In this document: positions 55,773 to 63,931 of the stretch, in pieces
Layout of the letters: each line of letters opens with the position of its first letter
Position numbering within the stretch: the first letter of the stretch is position 1
DNA from: Gelidibacter gilvus
GTDB lineage: Bacteria > Bacteroidota > Bacteroidia > Flavobacteriales > Flavobacteriaceae
Assembly: GCF_004115975.1 (NCBI RefSeq)
Contig: NZ_SDDZ01000011.1
Span: 43,934-107,933, forward strand
Reading direction: 5' to 3'
DNA: 64,000 nt
Translations under genes and position numbers: made by a program
The notes under the pieces: generated by a model
Databases searched by the model: none
What the model was told of the DNA's origin: nothing
Seen by the model: the letters and a program-made list of their open reading frames with translations, nothing else

Positions 55773-57440
55773 ATGAAAATATTTAGAATAACCCAGTATA
55801 TCTGTATTATTGGTTTGGCACTCCAAAATATGTCATGCTCTAACGACTATTTAGAAGAGACTACTTATGGAGAAGTAGCCCCATCTGAAATGACCAAACC
55901 CGAAAATGTGGAACGTGCCATTATTTCTGCTTACAGCGTACTCAATGGACAATTTGATGGGGCCAGCAATGCTTATAATTCTCCGGACTCCAACTGGAGT
56001 TTTGGTGATGTCGTTTCTGACGATGCTTATAAAGGCGGAGGTGGAACTGGAGACCAAAATAACATCCATCAGATGGAGATTTACATTACAAATTCAACCA
56101 TAATCGACGTTGAACGTAAATGGATGGCGCTTTATGAAGGTGTTAAACGAAGCAACGAAGCGGTAAGACTCCTTAATGCTTCTGAAGGATTTGATGCCAG
56201 TCTTAAAGAAAAGCGCTTGGCAGAACTTCACTTTTTACGTGGTCATTATTATTTTGAGTTAAAAAAAATCTACAACCATATTCCGTACATTGATGAATCT
56301 GCTGAAACGGTTGAAGATTATGCAAAGTCCAATACAGCTTTCACCTCAGAGGAGCTATGGGCAAAAATCGAGCAAAATTTTCAAATAGCTTATGACGGAC
56401 TACCGGAGACACAAACTGAAATTGGAAGGCCTACAAAAATTGCGGCGAAAGCATATCTTAGCAAGTGCTACCTATTTCAAGGGCAATGGCAAAAAGTGTA
56501 TGATGCTACTTCCGAAGTAATGCAAAGCAGTTACGACTTGTTAGATGATTATCAGGATGTTTTTTTACCAGAGAACGAAAATAGTAAAGAAATTATTTTC
56601 TCAGTACAACATACCGTAAATGATGGACAACCAAGTAATTACAACGGAAGCATAGGTGATCGATTGACTGCACCTGGAGGTCCTTATTATGCACAATATG
56701 GCTTTCACAGGCCATCCCAAAATTTGGTGAACGCATTTAAAACTGATGCAACCGGTTTACCAATACCCAATAACAACACCAACTTGATCGCAAATGACAT
56801 GGTTGACCCACGACTTGATTTAACCGTTGGAAGACCTGGAATTCCTTACAAAGATCTCGGGGTTGTATATGAAGAAAATTGGGCACGTGATTTAGCCACT
56901 TACGGTGCTTTCGGTCCGAAAAAGCGTATTGTTTCGGCAAATTCTTCGGCCTACATTAATGTTTGGCCGTACGTCAACGCCTTAAATTACTATATTATTC
57001 GCTATGCAGAAGTCATTCTCTGGCGTGCTGAGGCTGCTGTAGAACTTGATAAACTTGAAGAAGCTAGACAACTTGTTAACCAGATAAGAACGCGTGCTGC
57101 AAATACAACACCAGTGCAAAACTTAGGGGGAACCGCAGCTGCTGCGAATTATAAAATATCAATCTATGAGAGCCCATGGATTGATAAAGCTAAGGCACGT
57201 GAAGGCGTTCACTTGGAAACACGTTTAGAATTGGCCATGGAAGGACATCGTTTTTTTAACCTCGTACGTTGGGGCAAAGCTGAAAAAGTACTGAACGATT
57301 ATCTTGCGGTAGAAAAAACAAGAAGAACACATTTGACTAACGCCAAGTTTACAGCAGGAACGAATGAATATTGGCCAATCCCACAGCGCTACATAGACGG
57401 TACTCCAAAGGGTATGGTAACACAAAATCCTGGATACTAA
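55773..57440 (+). CDS. SusD/RagB-family surface lipoprotein (pair 2)
   Basis: A 555-residue lipoprotein (lipobox near NMSCSND, Cys23) of the classical SusD/RagB family. Conserved features include NVERAIISAYSVLNG, WMALYEGVKRSNEAVRLLN, LAELHFLRGHYYFELKKIYN, KAYLSKCYLFQGQWQKVYD, and the C-terminal YIIRYAEVILWRAEAAVELD, RLELAMEGHRFFNLVRWGKA and PIPQRYID. The TPR-like scaffold is complete and the length normal. It pairs with the SusC 11 bases upstream. The transcript is followed by a nested inverted repeat (57451-57532) before the YdcF-like gene. Confidence 0.92.
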   Translation: MKIFRITQYICIIGLALQNMSCSNDYLEETTYGEVAPSEMTKPENVERAIISAYSVLNGQFDGASNAYNSPDSNWSFGDVVSDDAYKGGGGTGDQNNIHQMEIYITNSTIIDVERKWMALYEGVKRSNEAVRLLNASEGFDASLKEKRLAELHFLRGHYYFELKKIYNHIPYIDESAETVEDYAKSNTAFTSEELWAKIEQNFQIAYDGLPETQTEIGRPTKIAAKAYLSKCYLFQGQWQKVYDATSEVMQSSYDLLDDYQDVFLPENENSKEIIFSVQHTVNDGQPSNYNGSIGDRLTAPGGPYYAQYGFHRPSQNLVNAFKTDATGLPIPNNNTNLIANDMVDPRLDLTVGRPGIPYKDLGVVYEENWARDLATYGAFGPKKRIVSANSSAYINVWPYVNALNYYIIRYAEVILWRAEAAVELDKLEEARQLVNQIRTRAANTTPVQNLGGTAAAANYKISIYESPWIDKAKAREGVHLETRLELAMEGHRFFNLVRWGKAEKVLNDYLAVEKTRRTHLTNAKFTAGTNEYWPIPQRYIDGTPKGMVTQNPGY

Positions 57441-57450
57441 TCTAATTAAT

Positions 57451-57532
57451 TAGACCAAAAAGTTATATCGGAATAGTTTAAAAGCATATTAGAAAATATG
57501 CAAGGAACCTAAGTCATTAACTTTTTGGTCTA
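57451..57532 (+). repeat. Nested inverted repeat between susD and the YdcF-like gene
   Basis: TAGACCAAAAAGTTA (57451-57465) and TAACTTTTTGGTCTA (57518-57532) form a perfect 15-bp outer stem. Inside lies a 7-bp hairpin GCATATT (57484-57490) / AATATGC (57495-57501) with loop AGAA. As RNA this gives a two-tier structure. It may attenuate transcription into the downstream enzyme genes or mark an end of the susCD message. Confidence 0.65.
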
Positions 57533-57553
57533 TATTACCAAATTTTTCAAATA

Positions 57554-58816
57554 ATGTATAAATGTTATTTTAGCCTGATGTTATTTTGCTTTCTGAATAT
57601 TCAGGCTCAAACCAAAATGGATTATGATGCCATTTTTAAAGCATCTCAATCACATGATATTATTCAGGACAAGAACTTTTATTTATTCACTGCTATTCAA
57701 AACAATCCAAAAGTCACTGAACTTTTAGAAGCTAATCCCGTCTTTATGTCATTATTAAAATCCACAAACGAGGAAATAGAAAGTAGTCTTAAACACTGTA
57801 AGGATAGTTCTGCTTGTTTGGTAAAAGCGTATTCGATTTCCGAAAAAGACATCACTAAGATTGGTATTGAACTTGAACATTCTTTAAAAAACTCCTCATC
57901 ATTAAGACGTTTGGTAACTGACAATTTACGACCTTCTGGAAAGTATGAAAACTTCAAAGAACTCTCTGATGAAAAATATTTGTCGGCCTGTTGGAAATTA
58001 TGTGCAGATGGCATGAATCGTATTATAAATGTTTATGGGTTAGGTGAAGCTCCTCAATACAAGACTATAGACTCTATTTCATATGATGTATCAACAGACT
58101 TTTATCGGGGAGCTCTATGGATGTGGAGCGACATGCTTCAGCATAAAAGGCCTTCCAAAAACGCACTTTTTTACCAACCCAGCCTCGACTTCTCGTTATC
58201 GCTTTTATATATGAATCATAGAGATGAGGCGGCTCGCTATGAGCCTTTAAAACTTAAGGAGAATCGAAAACCGAGAACAGAAATAAATTCGATCAACTTT
58301 AAAGATTACGACTATCCTGTAATCCTTATATTAGGAAACGGTCCAGAGAATTATCGGGATACCCTTTCGGCACTTGGCAAACTTAATTTAAAATTGGGCG
58401 CTCTCGAATTTCAACAAAAGAAAGCCCCTCTTATTATTGTTTCGGGAGGACATGCACACCCGTTTCGGACACCAATTGCTGAAGCTCTTCAAATGAAAAA
58501 AGAACTCATAAAGCGTTATCACATTCCTGAAGAACGCATCATCGTAGAACCATATGCAAGGCATACAACTACCAATTTAAGAAATGCAACGCGGCTTATG
58601 CTTGTCTACAACGTCCCCATTGATCGCCCTTCGCTAGTGGTTACTAATTCGATGCATAGTCAATATGTAGGTGCCGACAGGTTTCTAGAACGTTGCCAAG
58701 AAGAATTGGGTTATTTACCTGCCATAATAAAAAAACGTTTGAGCTCAACGACTTTAGAATTTCAGCCGAAAATTGAATCACTACAACAAAATCCTTTAGA
58801 TCCCCTAGACCCTTAG
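57554..58816 (+). CDS. Exported YdcF/SanA-like (DUF218) protein
   Basis: A 420-residue protein with a signal peptide (LMLFCFLNIQAQ, cleavage near residue 19). The N-terminal half (20-235) is a helical region not recognised elsewhere. Residues about 240-400 carry a DUF218 domain: VILILGNGPENYRDTLSALG, APLIIVSGGHAHPFRTPIAE, EERIIVEPYARHTTTNLRNA and LVVTNSMHSQYVGADRF. DUF218 proteins (YdcF, ElyC, SanA) are linked to envelope metabolism with no settled reaction. It starts 113 bases after susD and ends 4 bases before the GH92 gene, so it is co-transcribed with it. Confidence 0.82.
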   Translation: MYKCYFSLMLFCFLNIQAQTKMDYDAIFKASQSHDIIQDKNFYLFTAIQNNPKVTELLEANPVFMSLLKSTNEEIESSLKHCKDSSACLVKAYSISEKDITKIGIELEHSLKNSSSLRRLVTDNLRPSGKYENFKELSDEKYLSACWKLCADGMNRIINVYGLGEAPQYKTIDSISYDVSTDFYRGALWMWSDMLQHKRPSKNALFYQPSLDFSLSLLYMNHRDEAARYEPLKLKENRKPRTEINSINFKDYDYPVILILGNGPENYRDTLSALGKLNLKLGALEFQQKKAPLIIVSGGHAHPFRTPIAEALQMKKELIKRYHIPEERIIVEPYARHTTTNLRNATRLMLVYNVPIDRPSLVVTNSMHSQYVGADRFLERCQEELGYLPAIIKKRLSSTTLEFQPKIESLQQNPLDPLDP

Positions 58817-58820
58817 AAGT

Positions 58821-60893
58821 ATGAAAAGATTAGTTCTCATTTTATTAGTTATAATCTACAGCTCATGTAAGGAAAAAGAAAATATATCCATAAATGATTA
58901 TAACAATCCCGCTGATCGTGCCAATGTGTTTTTGGGAACTTCTGGAGATTACGGGCAACTTTCCCCAGCTGCCTCTTCTCCCTTTAATATGATGAGTATT
59001 GGACCACAGACCAATCCTCACATTCACACGGGTTATGATCATTATGCTAGAGAGTTTAAAGGATTTACTCACACGCGAATTGAAGGCGTGGGGTGTACTG
59101 GAAGTGGTGGGAACATTCTTATAAAACCAGTTTTAAATGAAGATGTACATACGCTACTAATTAAAAAAAAGGAGAATGCCCATCCTGGTTTTTATGCCGT
59201 GACTTTTGAAAACGGAATTAGTGCCAAAATGAGTGTGAAAACGAATTTCGGAATTGAACATTATGAATTTCCAAAACAAAAAAGCGGTTTGCTGATCGAT
59301 CTGTCTTACGCTTTCGTAAACCGTTTCATTTCAGAAGCTCACAACATCAATGGCAATCTTATCTCTGGCTACATAGACACCAAGACCACTTGTGATGCAG
59401 GTATTTATCGCATCTACTATGCTCTCAGGATTAGTAATCTTGCCCAACTAAAACCTCTCGATGAACATCGATTTATGGCTATACGTCAGGACACCATGGC
59501 TCCTATGGAGGTTCGTATTGGTTTTTCATCCGTCAACATAGATTATGCTCTCAAAAGAATCCAAACTCTTTCCATTAGAGAACTTGAGGAAGACACTACT
59601 ATTAACTGGAACAAATTATTAAATCGTATTCAGGTTCAAGGAGAAGCAGATCGTGAAAAACTTTTTTATTCCTTACTCTACCGCGCACTCCAAGCCCCAT
59701 TTCTCATTTCTGAAAACGATGGTGTCTATCGAGCCATTGACGGTTCAGTACAAACTTCAGATTTTCCTGTTTATAACGGTTGGGCAATTTGGGATAATTA
59801 CCGAGAACAATTCCCATTGTTATCTCTGGCCTACCCAAATGAATTTGGTTCTATCGCTAAATCAATAGCAAATCTATATCCTTATGGAAAGCAAAACTGG
59901 GCGACGAATAACGAGCCTTCTCCAACGGTGCGAACCGAACACGCTCTAGTAGTACTTCTTGATGCTTACAAAAAAGGATATCCAATAAATATTGAAACTA
60001 TAAAAGATTCCCTGATCGCTGAAGCAAATCGACTGGATTATAGTTCTCCCGATAAAGCATTAGAATCATCATATGATAATTGGGCCATTGCTGAATTATT
60101 GAGAATAAATGGGGACACCTTAAAAAGTCTAAAATATGCTAAGAAAGCACTGAACTATAAAAAATTCTGGAAAATGGATTTTGCAGATTTATCCAAAAAT
60201 GATATTGATGTTATGCAAGCGCGCGGCTTGTATCAAGGAACGATCTGGCAATACCGATGGTTTGCCCCGTTTGATGTAGCGGGTCTTAAAGAGCTGGCTG
60301 GTGGAGAAGATGCTTTTATCAAACAGTTGGACCAATTTTTCTCTGAAAACAACTATAATCATGCCAATCAACCAGATTTACAAGTTCCTGGACTTTATAA
60401 TGCCACGACGCAGCCTTGGAAATCTCAAAAGCTGTTTCGCAATCTCATGCTAGATACAGTGGTTCAAAACTACTTTAATGATAATAGTAAAGGTATAGAT
60501 CCTTTTATCGGACGAATCTATAAAAATCAGCCCAAAGCCTTTTTGCGAACCATGGATGACGATGCAGGCACCATGTCATCCTGGTTTGTAATGAGAAGCA
60601 TTGGTCTTTCTCCGGCGAATATTGGAAGTCCAATTTATTACTTGACCGCTCCTATATTTAAATCAGTTGAGATAACCTGGGACAACGAGAAATCGTTAAA
60701 GATTAAAGTTGAAAATTATAATAAAGACCATTTTTATATTCAGTCAGCGCAATTGAATGGAGTTGAGCTTAATAGAAACTGGCTCACTCAAGAAGAACTT
60801 ACCAAGGGCGGAAATCTCCTTATAAAAACTGGAGCCCACCCCAATAAGAATTGGGGAATAGAAAATCAATGGATATCCAATTATGGGAAATAG
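58821..60893 (+). CDS. GH92 family glycosidase with Gln at the catalytic-acid position
   Basis: A 690-residue lipoprotein (LVIIYSSCKEKE, Cys16), slightly short for GH92 (about 730-780). N-terminal beta domain: RANVFLGTSGDYGQLSP, TGYDHYAREFKGFTHTRIEG, VGCTGSGGNILIKP. The catalytic (alpha/alpha)6 domain has GWAIWDNYREQFPLL, WFAPFDVAGLKELAGG, YNATTQPWKSQKLFRNLMLD and the DDAGTMSSWFVMRSIGLSP block (Asp580-Asp581), which provides the base. The EG-xWQY block that holds the general-acid Glu in ordinary alpha-mannosidases reads YQGTIWQYRW, with Gln472 (codon 60234-60236). As I recall, a Gln here is known from GH92 enzymes that cleave mannose-1-phosphate-6-mannose, where the phosphate leaving group needs no acid. 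It follows the YdcF-like gene by 4 bases. Confidence 0.87.
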   Translation: MKRLVLILLVIIYSSCKEKENISINDYNNPADRANVFLGTSGDYGQLSPAASSPFNMMSIGPQTNPHIHTGYDHYAREFKGFTHTRIEGVGCTGSGGNILIKPVLNEDVHTLLIKKKENAHPGFYAVTFENGISAKMSVKTNFGIEHYEFPKQKSGLLIDLSYAFVNRFISEAHNINGNLISGYIDTKTTCDAGIYRIYYALRISNLAQLKPLDEHRFMAIRQDTMAPMEVRIGFSSVNIDYALKRIQTLSIRELEEDTTINWNKLLNRIQVQGEADREKLFYSLLYRALQAPFLISENDGVYRAIDGSVQTSDFPVYNGWAIWDNYREQFPLLSLAYPNEFGSIAKSIANLYPYGKQNWATNNEPSPTVRTEHALVVLLDAYKKGYPINIETIKDSLIAEANRLDYSSPDKALESSYDNWAIAELLRINGDTLKSLKYAKKALNYKKFWKMDFADLSKNDIDVMQARGLYQGTIWQYRWFAPFDVAGLKELAGGEDAFIKQLDQFFSENNYNHANQPDLQVPGLYNATTQPWKSQKLFRNLMLDTVVQNYFNDNSKGIDPFIGRIYKNQPKAFLRTMDDDAGTMSSWFVMRSIGLSPANIGSPIYYLTAPIFKSVEITWDNEKSLKIKVENYNKDHFYIQSAQLNGVELNRNWLTQEELTKGGNLLIKTGAHPNKNWGIENQWISNYGK

Positions 60894-61000
60894 TATAAGG
60901 AAGATGTAAAGTAATTTATATCATAGGATACCAGAATGAGCGTATCGAAACTTAAAATTATATCAATTTATAAGAAGACCGTCTTACTAGACACTGTTAT

Positions 61001-61280
61001 GGAGTCAATTTAAGTTCCAAATATTGATGTTTCCCTGTTAAAAAAATCGAAGTACGTTTAGGGTGCGGATGAAAAATGAAGTCTTATGTGCATTACAAAA
61101 ACTTAAGTTCGGCACCAATTTATTAATGGAAATCCGATTTGGTGGACGCTATTCCTAATTTTGAATCGGTAATAATTTGTTTCTGCCCAGCTAAGTAGGA
61201 AGGGTTATCCAATGGAAACTGAAATTGGGGATTGTATTCAAGACCTTTTGTAGGAAAACTCTTTTCCTATAATGGAATAT
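61001..61280 (+). repeat. Modular repeat, copy R9 (alpha+beta, diverged)
   Basis: Alpha landmarks in order: AGTTCCAAATATTGATG, GGGTGCGGATGAAAAATGAA, TTCGGCACCAATTTATTAAT, GGTGGACGCTATTCC, TTCTGCCCAGC. Beta: GAAATTGGGGATTGTATTCA, AACTCTTTTCCTATAATGG. It stops there without a gamma unit, running directly into a minus-strand gene remnant. Same + orientation as all other copies. Confidence 0.78.
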
Positions 61281-61470
61281 CGGGAAACAAATATTCTTTT
61301 GATTCAAAAGTATGGGTATCTTTTATAAAAATCCAATTGTCTGAATACTCCTTATAAGGACTAATAACAAAAAATAACTCTTGCTAATTTTCAATTGCCC
61401 ATTATCAAAGTATTCATTATAAGTTCCATTTTTTTTTCCGTTAACCAATCAACCAGAAATATAAATTGTA
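61267..61470 (-). pseudogene. Remnant of a MORN-variant (YwqK-type antitoxin-like) protein
   Basis: On the minus strand, around 61390-61443, the sequence encodes NGKKNGTYNEYFDNGQLKIS, the unmistakable MORN-variant repeat (NGKK-G-Y-EYY-NGQLK). In another frame just downstream it continues YKEYSDNWIFIKDTHTFES and ends at a stop inside the repeat R9 tail (61267-61269). A frameshift lies between the two pieces, and the upstream part is lost to stops. Proteins of this type are annotated as YwqK-family antitoxins or simple MORN proteins. Only a fragment remains. Confidence 0.6.
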
Positions 61471-61595
61471 GCAATTTTTATTGCTGTTTCAAGTCGCAAT
61501 ACTTATTTCAGAACTGTTATGAATTTACTTATAAAAGGTTGAAATCGAAACACCCAATATTTGGCAGCTTTCTTTTAATATGTTGTCTTAGACAT

Positions 61596-62504
61596 TTAAC
61601 ATCGGTGAGCACTTAAAAAACTTTCAATATCCTTTACTGAAAACTCTGGATTTGCACCTTCGCAACTTGCTACCATAGAGCCAATCGCACTGCCAAAGTC
61701 TATTGCTTCTTGAGGGTTGTCATTACTTAGCAATTTAGAAATTAATGCGGCTAAAAATGAATCTCCAGCGCCTACTGTGTCAATTACCTCAATAGAGAAC
61801 CCAGAATTATAATAAAAAATTTCTTTCCACAAGAGTACCGAGCCATGTTTACCCTTAGTGACACACAAAGATTTGGTATTTGTAAGTTTTGAAATGAAAA
61901 TCATATTCTCTTCAATAGATTTTGATGTTGACCCTAAATTTTCCGAAATCTCCTTTAATTCTTCATCATTGAACTTTATAAAATCAGCATGATGCATCAA
62001 ACTTTTAAGAATTTCCATGGTATAATGAGGTTTTCTCAAATTTACGTCGAACACTTTGTACAAATGTTGGTTTCGCAGAATCTCTAATAAGGTGTTTTTT
62101 GAAACATTATCACGACAGACCAAACTTCCATATAAAAAAACATCGGCTTCTTCAATCATATGGTTAATTATATTGTTTGTTTCAATTTTATCCCATGCAG
62201 AAGGGTACTCTATATTATAACTGGCAGAGCCTCTTTCATTTATATGAACATTAACTAATCCTGTTTTATATCTGTCTGAATTAAAAATCCCGTCAGTGTT
62301 GAGACCTTTTTTTGCAATGTAGTTTAAGATTGCTTTACCATCTTCGTCGTCACCTACGCCACTGATCATTGATACAGGAAAACCGAATGAACTAATGCGC
62401 AATGCCAAATTAAGAGGAGCACCTCCAATTTGTTTTTTATTTTTAAACACGTCAAACAGAACTTCGCCATAGCTAACGAAGATTATCTCTTTATTGTTAA
62501 ACAT
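61596..62504 (-). CDS. PfkB-family sugar kinase (fructokinase-like)
   Basis: A 302-residue ribokinase-fold kinase. N-terminal substrate-binding segment: YGEVLFDVFKNKKQIGGAPL; then SGVGDDEDGKAILNYIAKKG. PfkB signature 2 is DTVGAGDSFLAAL near residues 244-256, with the catalytic Asp (GAGD). The length is typical of fructokinases. GGAPLN at the substrate site and the neighbouring GH32-like remnant and MFS sugar-transporter remnant support phosphorylation of fructose. The gene is intact although both upstream partners are broken. No promoter motif was identified with confidence. Confidence 0.86.
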   Translation of the reverse strand: MFNNKEIIFVSYGEVLFDVFKNKKQIGGAPLNLALRISSFGFPVSMISGVGDDEDGKAILNYIAKKGLNTDGIFNSDRYKTGLVNVHINERGSASYNIEYPSAWDKIETNNIINHMIEEADVFLYGSLVCRDNVSKNTLLEILRNQHLYKVFDVNLRKPHYTMEILKSLMHHADFIKFNDEELKEISENLGSTSKSIEENMIFISKLTNTKSLCVTKGKHGSVLLWKEIFYYNSGFSIEVIDTVGAGDSFLAALISKLLSNDNPQEAIDFGSAIGSMVASCEGANPEFSVKDIESFLSAHRC

Positions 62505-62559
62505 ATCAATATGGTGTTTTTATCTTTATATCCGAAAATGTCGCTTTATTATTATCACT

Positions 62560-63479
62560 AGAGATACTTCAATTATTATTGTTATTGTAGACGCTATTGC
62601 TCAATGTAATTATAACGTTAATATACAATAAGCAAAAGTCATTATTAATAGTTAAAGAAACAATATAAGTTGAATCTCCTATGAAAGTAAGGGGAATATG
62701 ACTGATATAAGAATCTCCGGTAGAACTTTTCGCATAAGCTGCAATTCTATTATCAGCTCGCTCAAAGGCAATTTTAAAACCTGATTCCGTATCTAAATCT
62801 TGGCCTATTACTAATCCTGTTGCCACTCCGGTGCATTGCAGCCTTATATCGAACATTATTCGATTGGTTGGTTTAAGTGATTTAAATACACTAAATGATA
62901 CTAGAGCGACTGAATTAAGCACTGTGGTATTTCCATTTTGAACACATCCCCAGAAGTCCTATCGTCTTTCTTATCCACTTTTATTAAAAAACAAATTTTC
63001 AATGTTTTCTGGTTGCAGTACAATCAAGGTTCCATCACTGTTTTAATTCAATTTATGGATTAATAGTTTGCCAACATATTCTTTGTTTCCGAAGTTATTT
63101 TCTGGTGCTTTTTTAGCATTTCAATTAAAGATAAATCGATCGGCGCCATTCGACCCAGTTTTGGTGGCTTAAAAACATTCACCATCAAAACGATCATAAA
63201 CTATGGATAACATGAATGCCAGCACCAGTAGGTTTTGTATTTGCGTCATGTAAGAAAAACATATTGAATTTCCCATTCTCAAAATACAACGTTATATCTC
63301 CAACATATCCAGATGTATCATAAGGTTCTGTTTTGCCAACAATTGGATTGGTGGTGCTGGATAAATATTTATTTGATTTGAAAGTTCTGGACTTGTTCTT
63401 AATTGCTATCCTCGTCATTTTTACATAAAACCATGAACTAACCCATAAAAAGCACCAATAACTTATAGTTATTATACAT
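62560..63479 (-). pseudogene. Wrecked GH32-like (sucrose/fructan hydrolase, DUF4975-type) gene
   Basis: On the minus strand from ATG 63479 a lipoprotein signal (MYNNYKLLVLFMG, stop, FMVLCKNDED) runs into a frameshifted N-terminal beta-propeller piece: TSGYVGDITLYFENGKFNMF, FLHDANTKPTGAGIHVIHS. After a break come TGSNGADRFIFN and GNKEYVGKLLIHKLN, stop, NSDGTLIVLQPENIENLFFN, and then a long C-terminal beta-sandwich stretch (IMFDIRLQCTGVATGLVIGQ, SGFKIAFERADNRIAAYA). The pattern matches Bacteroidota GH32 enzymes with a DUF4975-like C-terminus, but roughly half the propeller is missing and there are at least three stops or frameshifts. It lies between the MFS remnant and the intact kinase, the same strand order expected of a sucrose or fructan operon. 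Confidence 0.72.
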
Positions 63480-63607
63480 ATTAATTATCTTCAATGTTCT
63501 ATCAAATAATCAAAACTATTGGCGGTTAATATTTTAATATTATTAATAAAATCCATCAGGCTTACTTAGATTCTTGCTACTATTAGGTCTTTTAATGGTG
63601 GAATATA

Positions 63608-63877
63608 TCATTTTTTAATTAATTGATCACTTAATTCTTCTAAAGGCACGCCATTAGTTTCTGGCATCATAAAGGCTACAAATAAGAGTTGAAACACCAT
63701 CATTATTGCGAAAAACAGGAAGACGGCACCAGCACCTATGGTCGAGAACAAAAAAGGTATCATTGCCGGAATTAACGCTGCTAAAAACCAATGTGTCGTA
63801 CTTCCAAAAGATTGTCCAGATGCCCTGAGATGGTTGGGGAAAATTTCCGAAATAAAAACCCATATTACAGCACTGGA
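63608..63877 (-). pseudogene. C-terminal part of an MFS sugar transporter cut by an IS
   Basis: On the minus strand, 89 residues in one clean frame: AVIWVFISEIFPNHLRASGQ, then FGSTTHWFLAALIPAMIPF, two more hydrophobic stretches, and the sugar-porter end PETNGVPLEELSDQL, with a stop at 63608-63610. SEIFPNHLRASGQS and PETNGVPLEE are diagnostic of the SP (sugar porter) family of MFS, as in fructose, xylose or sucrose symporters. The frame ends at about 63877 where an insertion sequence begins; the 5' two-thirds would lie beyond the IS, outside the window. Confidence 0.85.
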
Positions 63878-63919
63878 ATGTCTAGTTTAGCTGGGACGAC
63901 TTTTTACGGTCATAAATTA

Positions 63920-63927
63920 TATATTTG
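63920..63927 (+). promoter_or_regulatory. Promoter element of the IS transposase
   Basis: TATATTTG matches the TAnnTTTG consensus and lies 5 bases before the transposase ATG. This gives a nearly leaderless message or a slightly different start. It belongs to the element itself. Confidence 0.4.
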
Positions 63928-63931
63928 AATT

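Noticed and set aside
63654..63863. 69-codon minus-strand frame starting MGFYFGNFPQ
   Set aside because: It is an out-of-frame shadow of the MFS transporter fragment, whose correct frame gives a clear family match.
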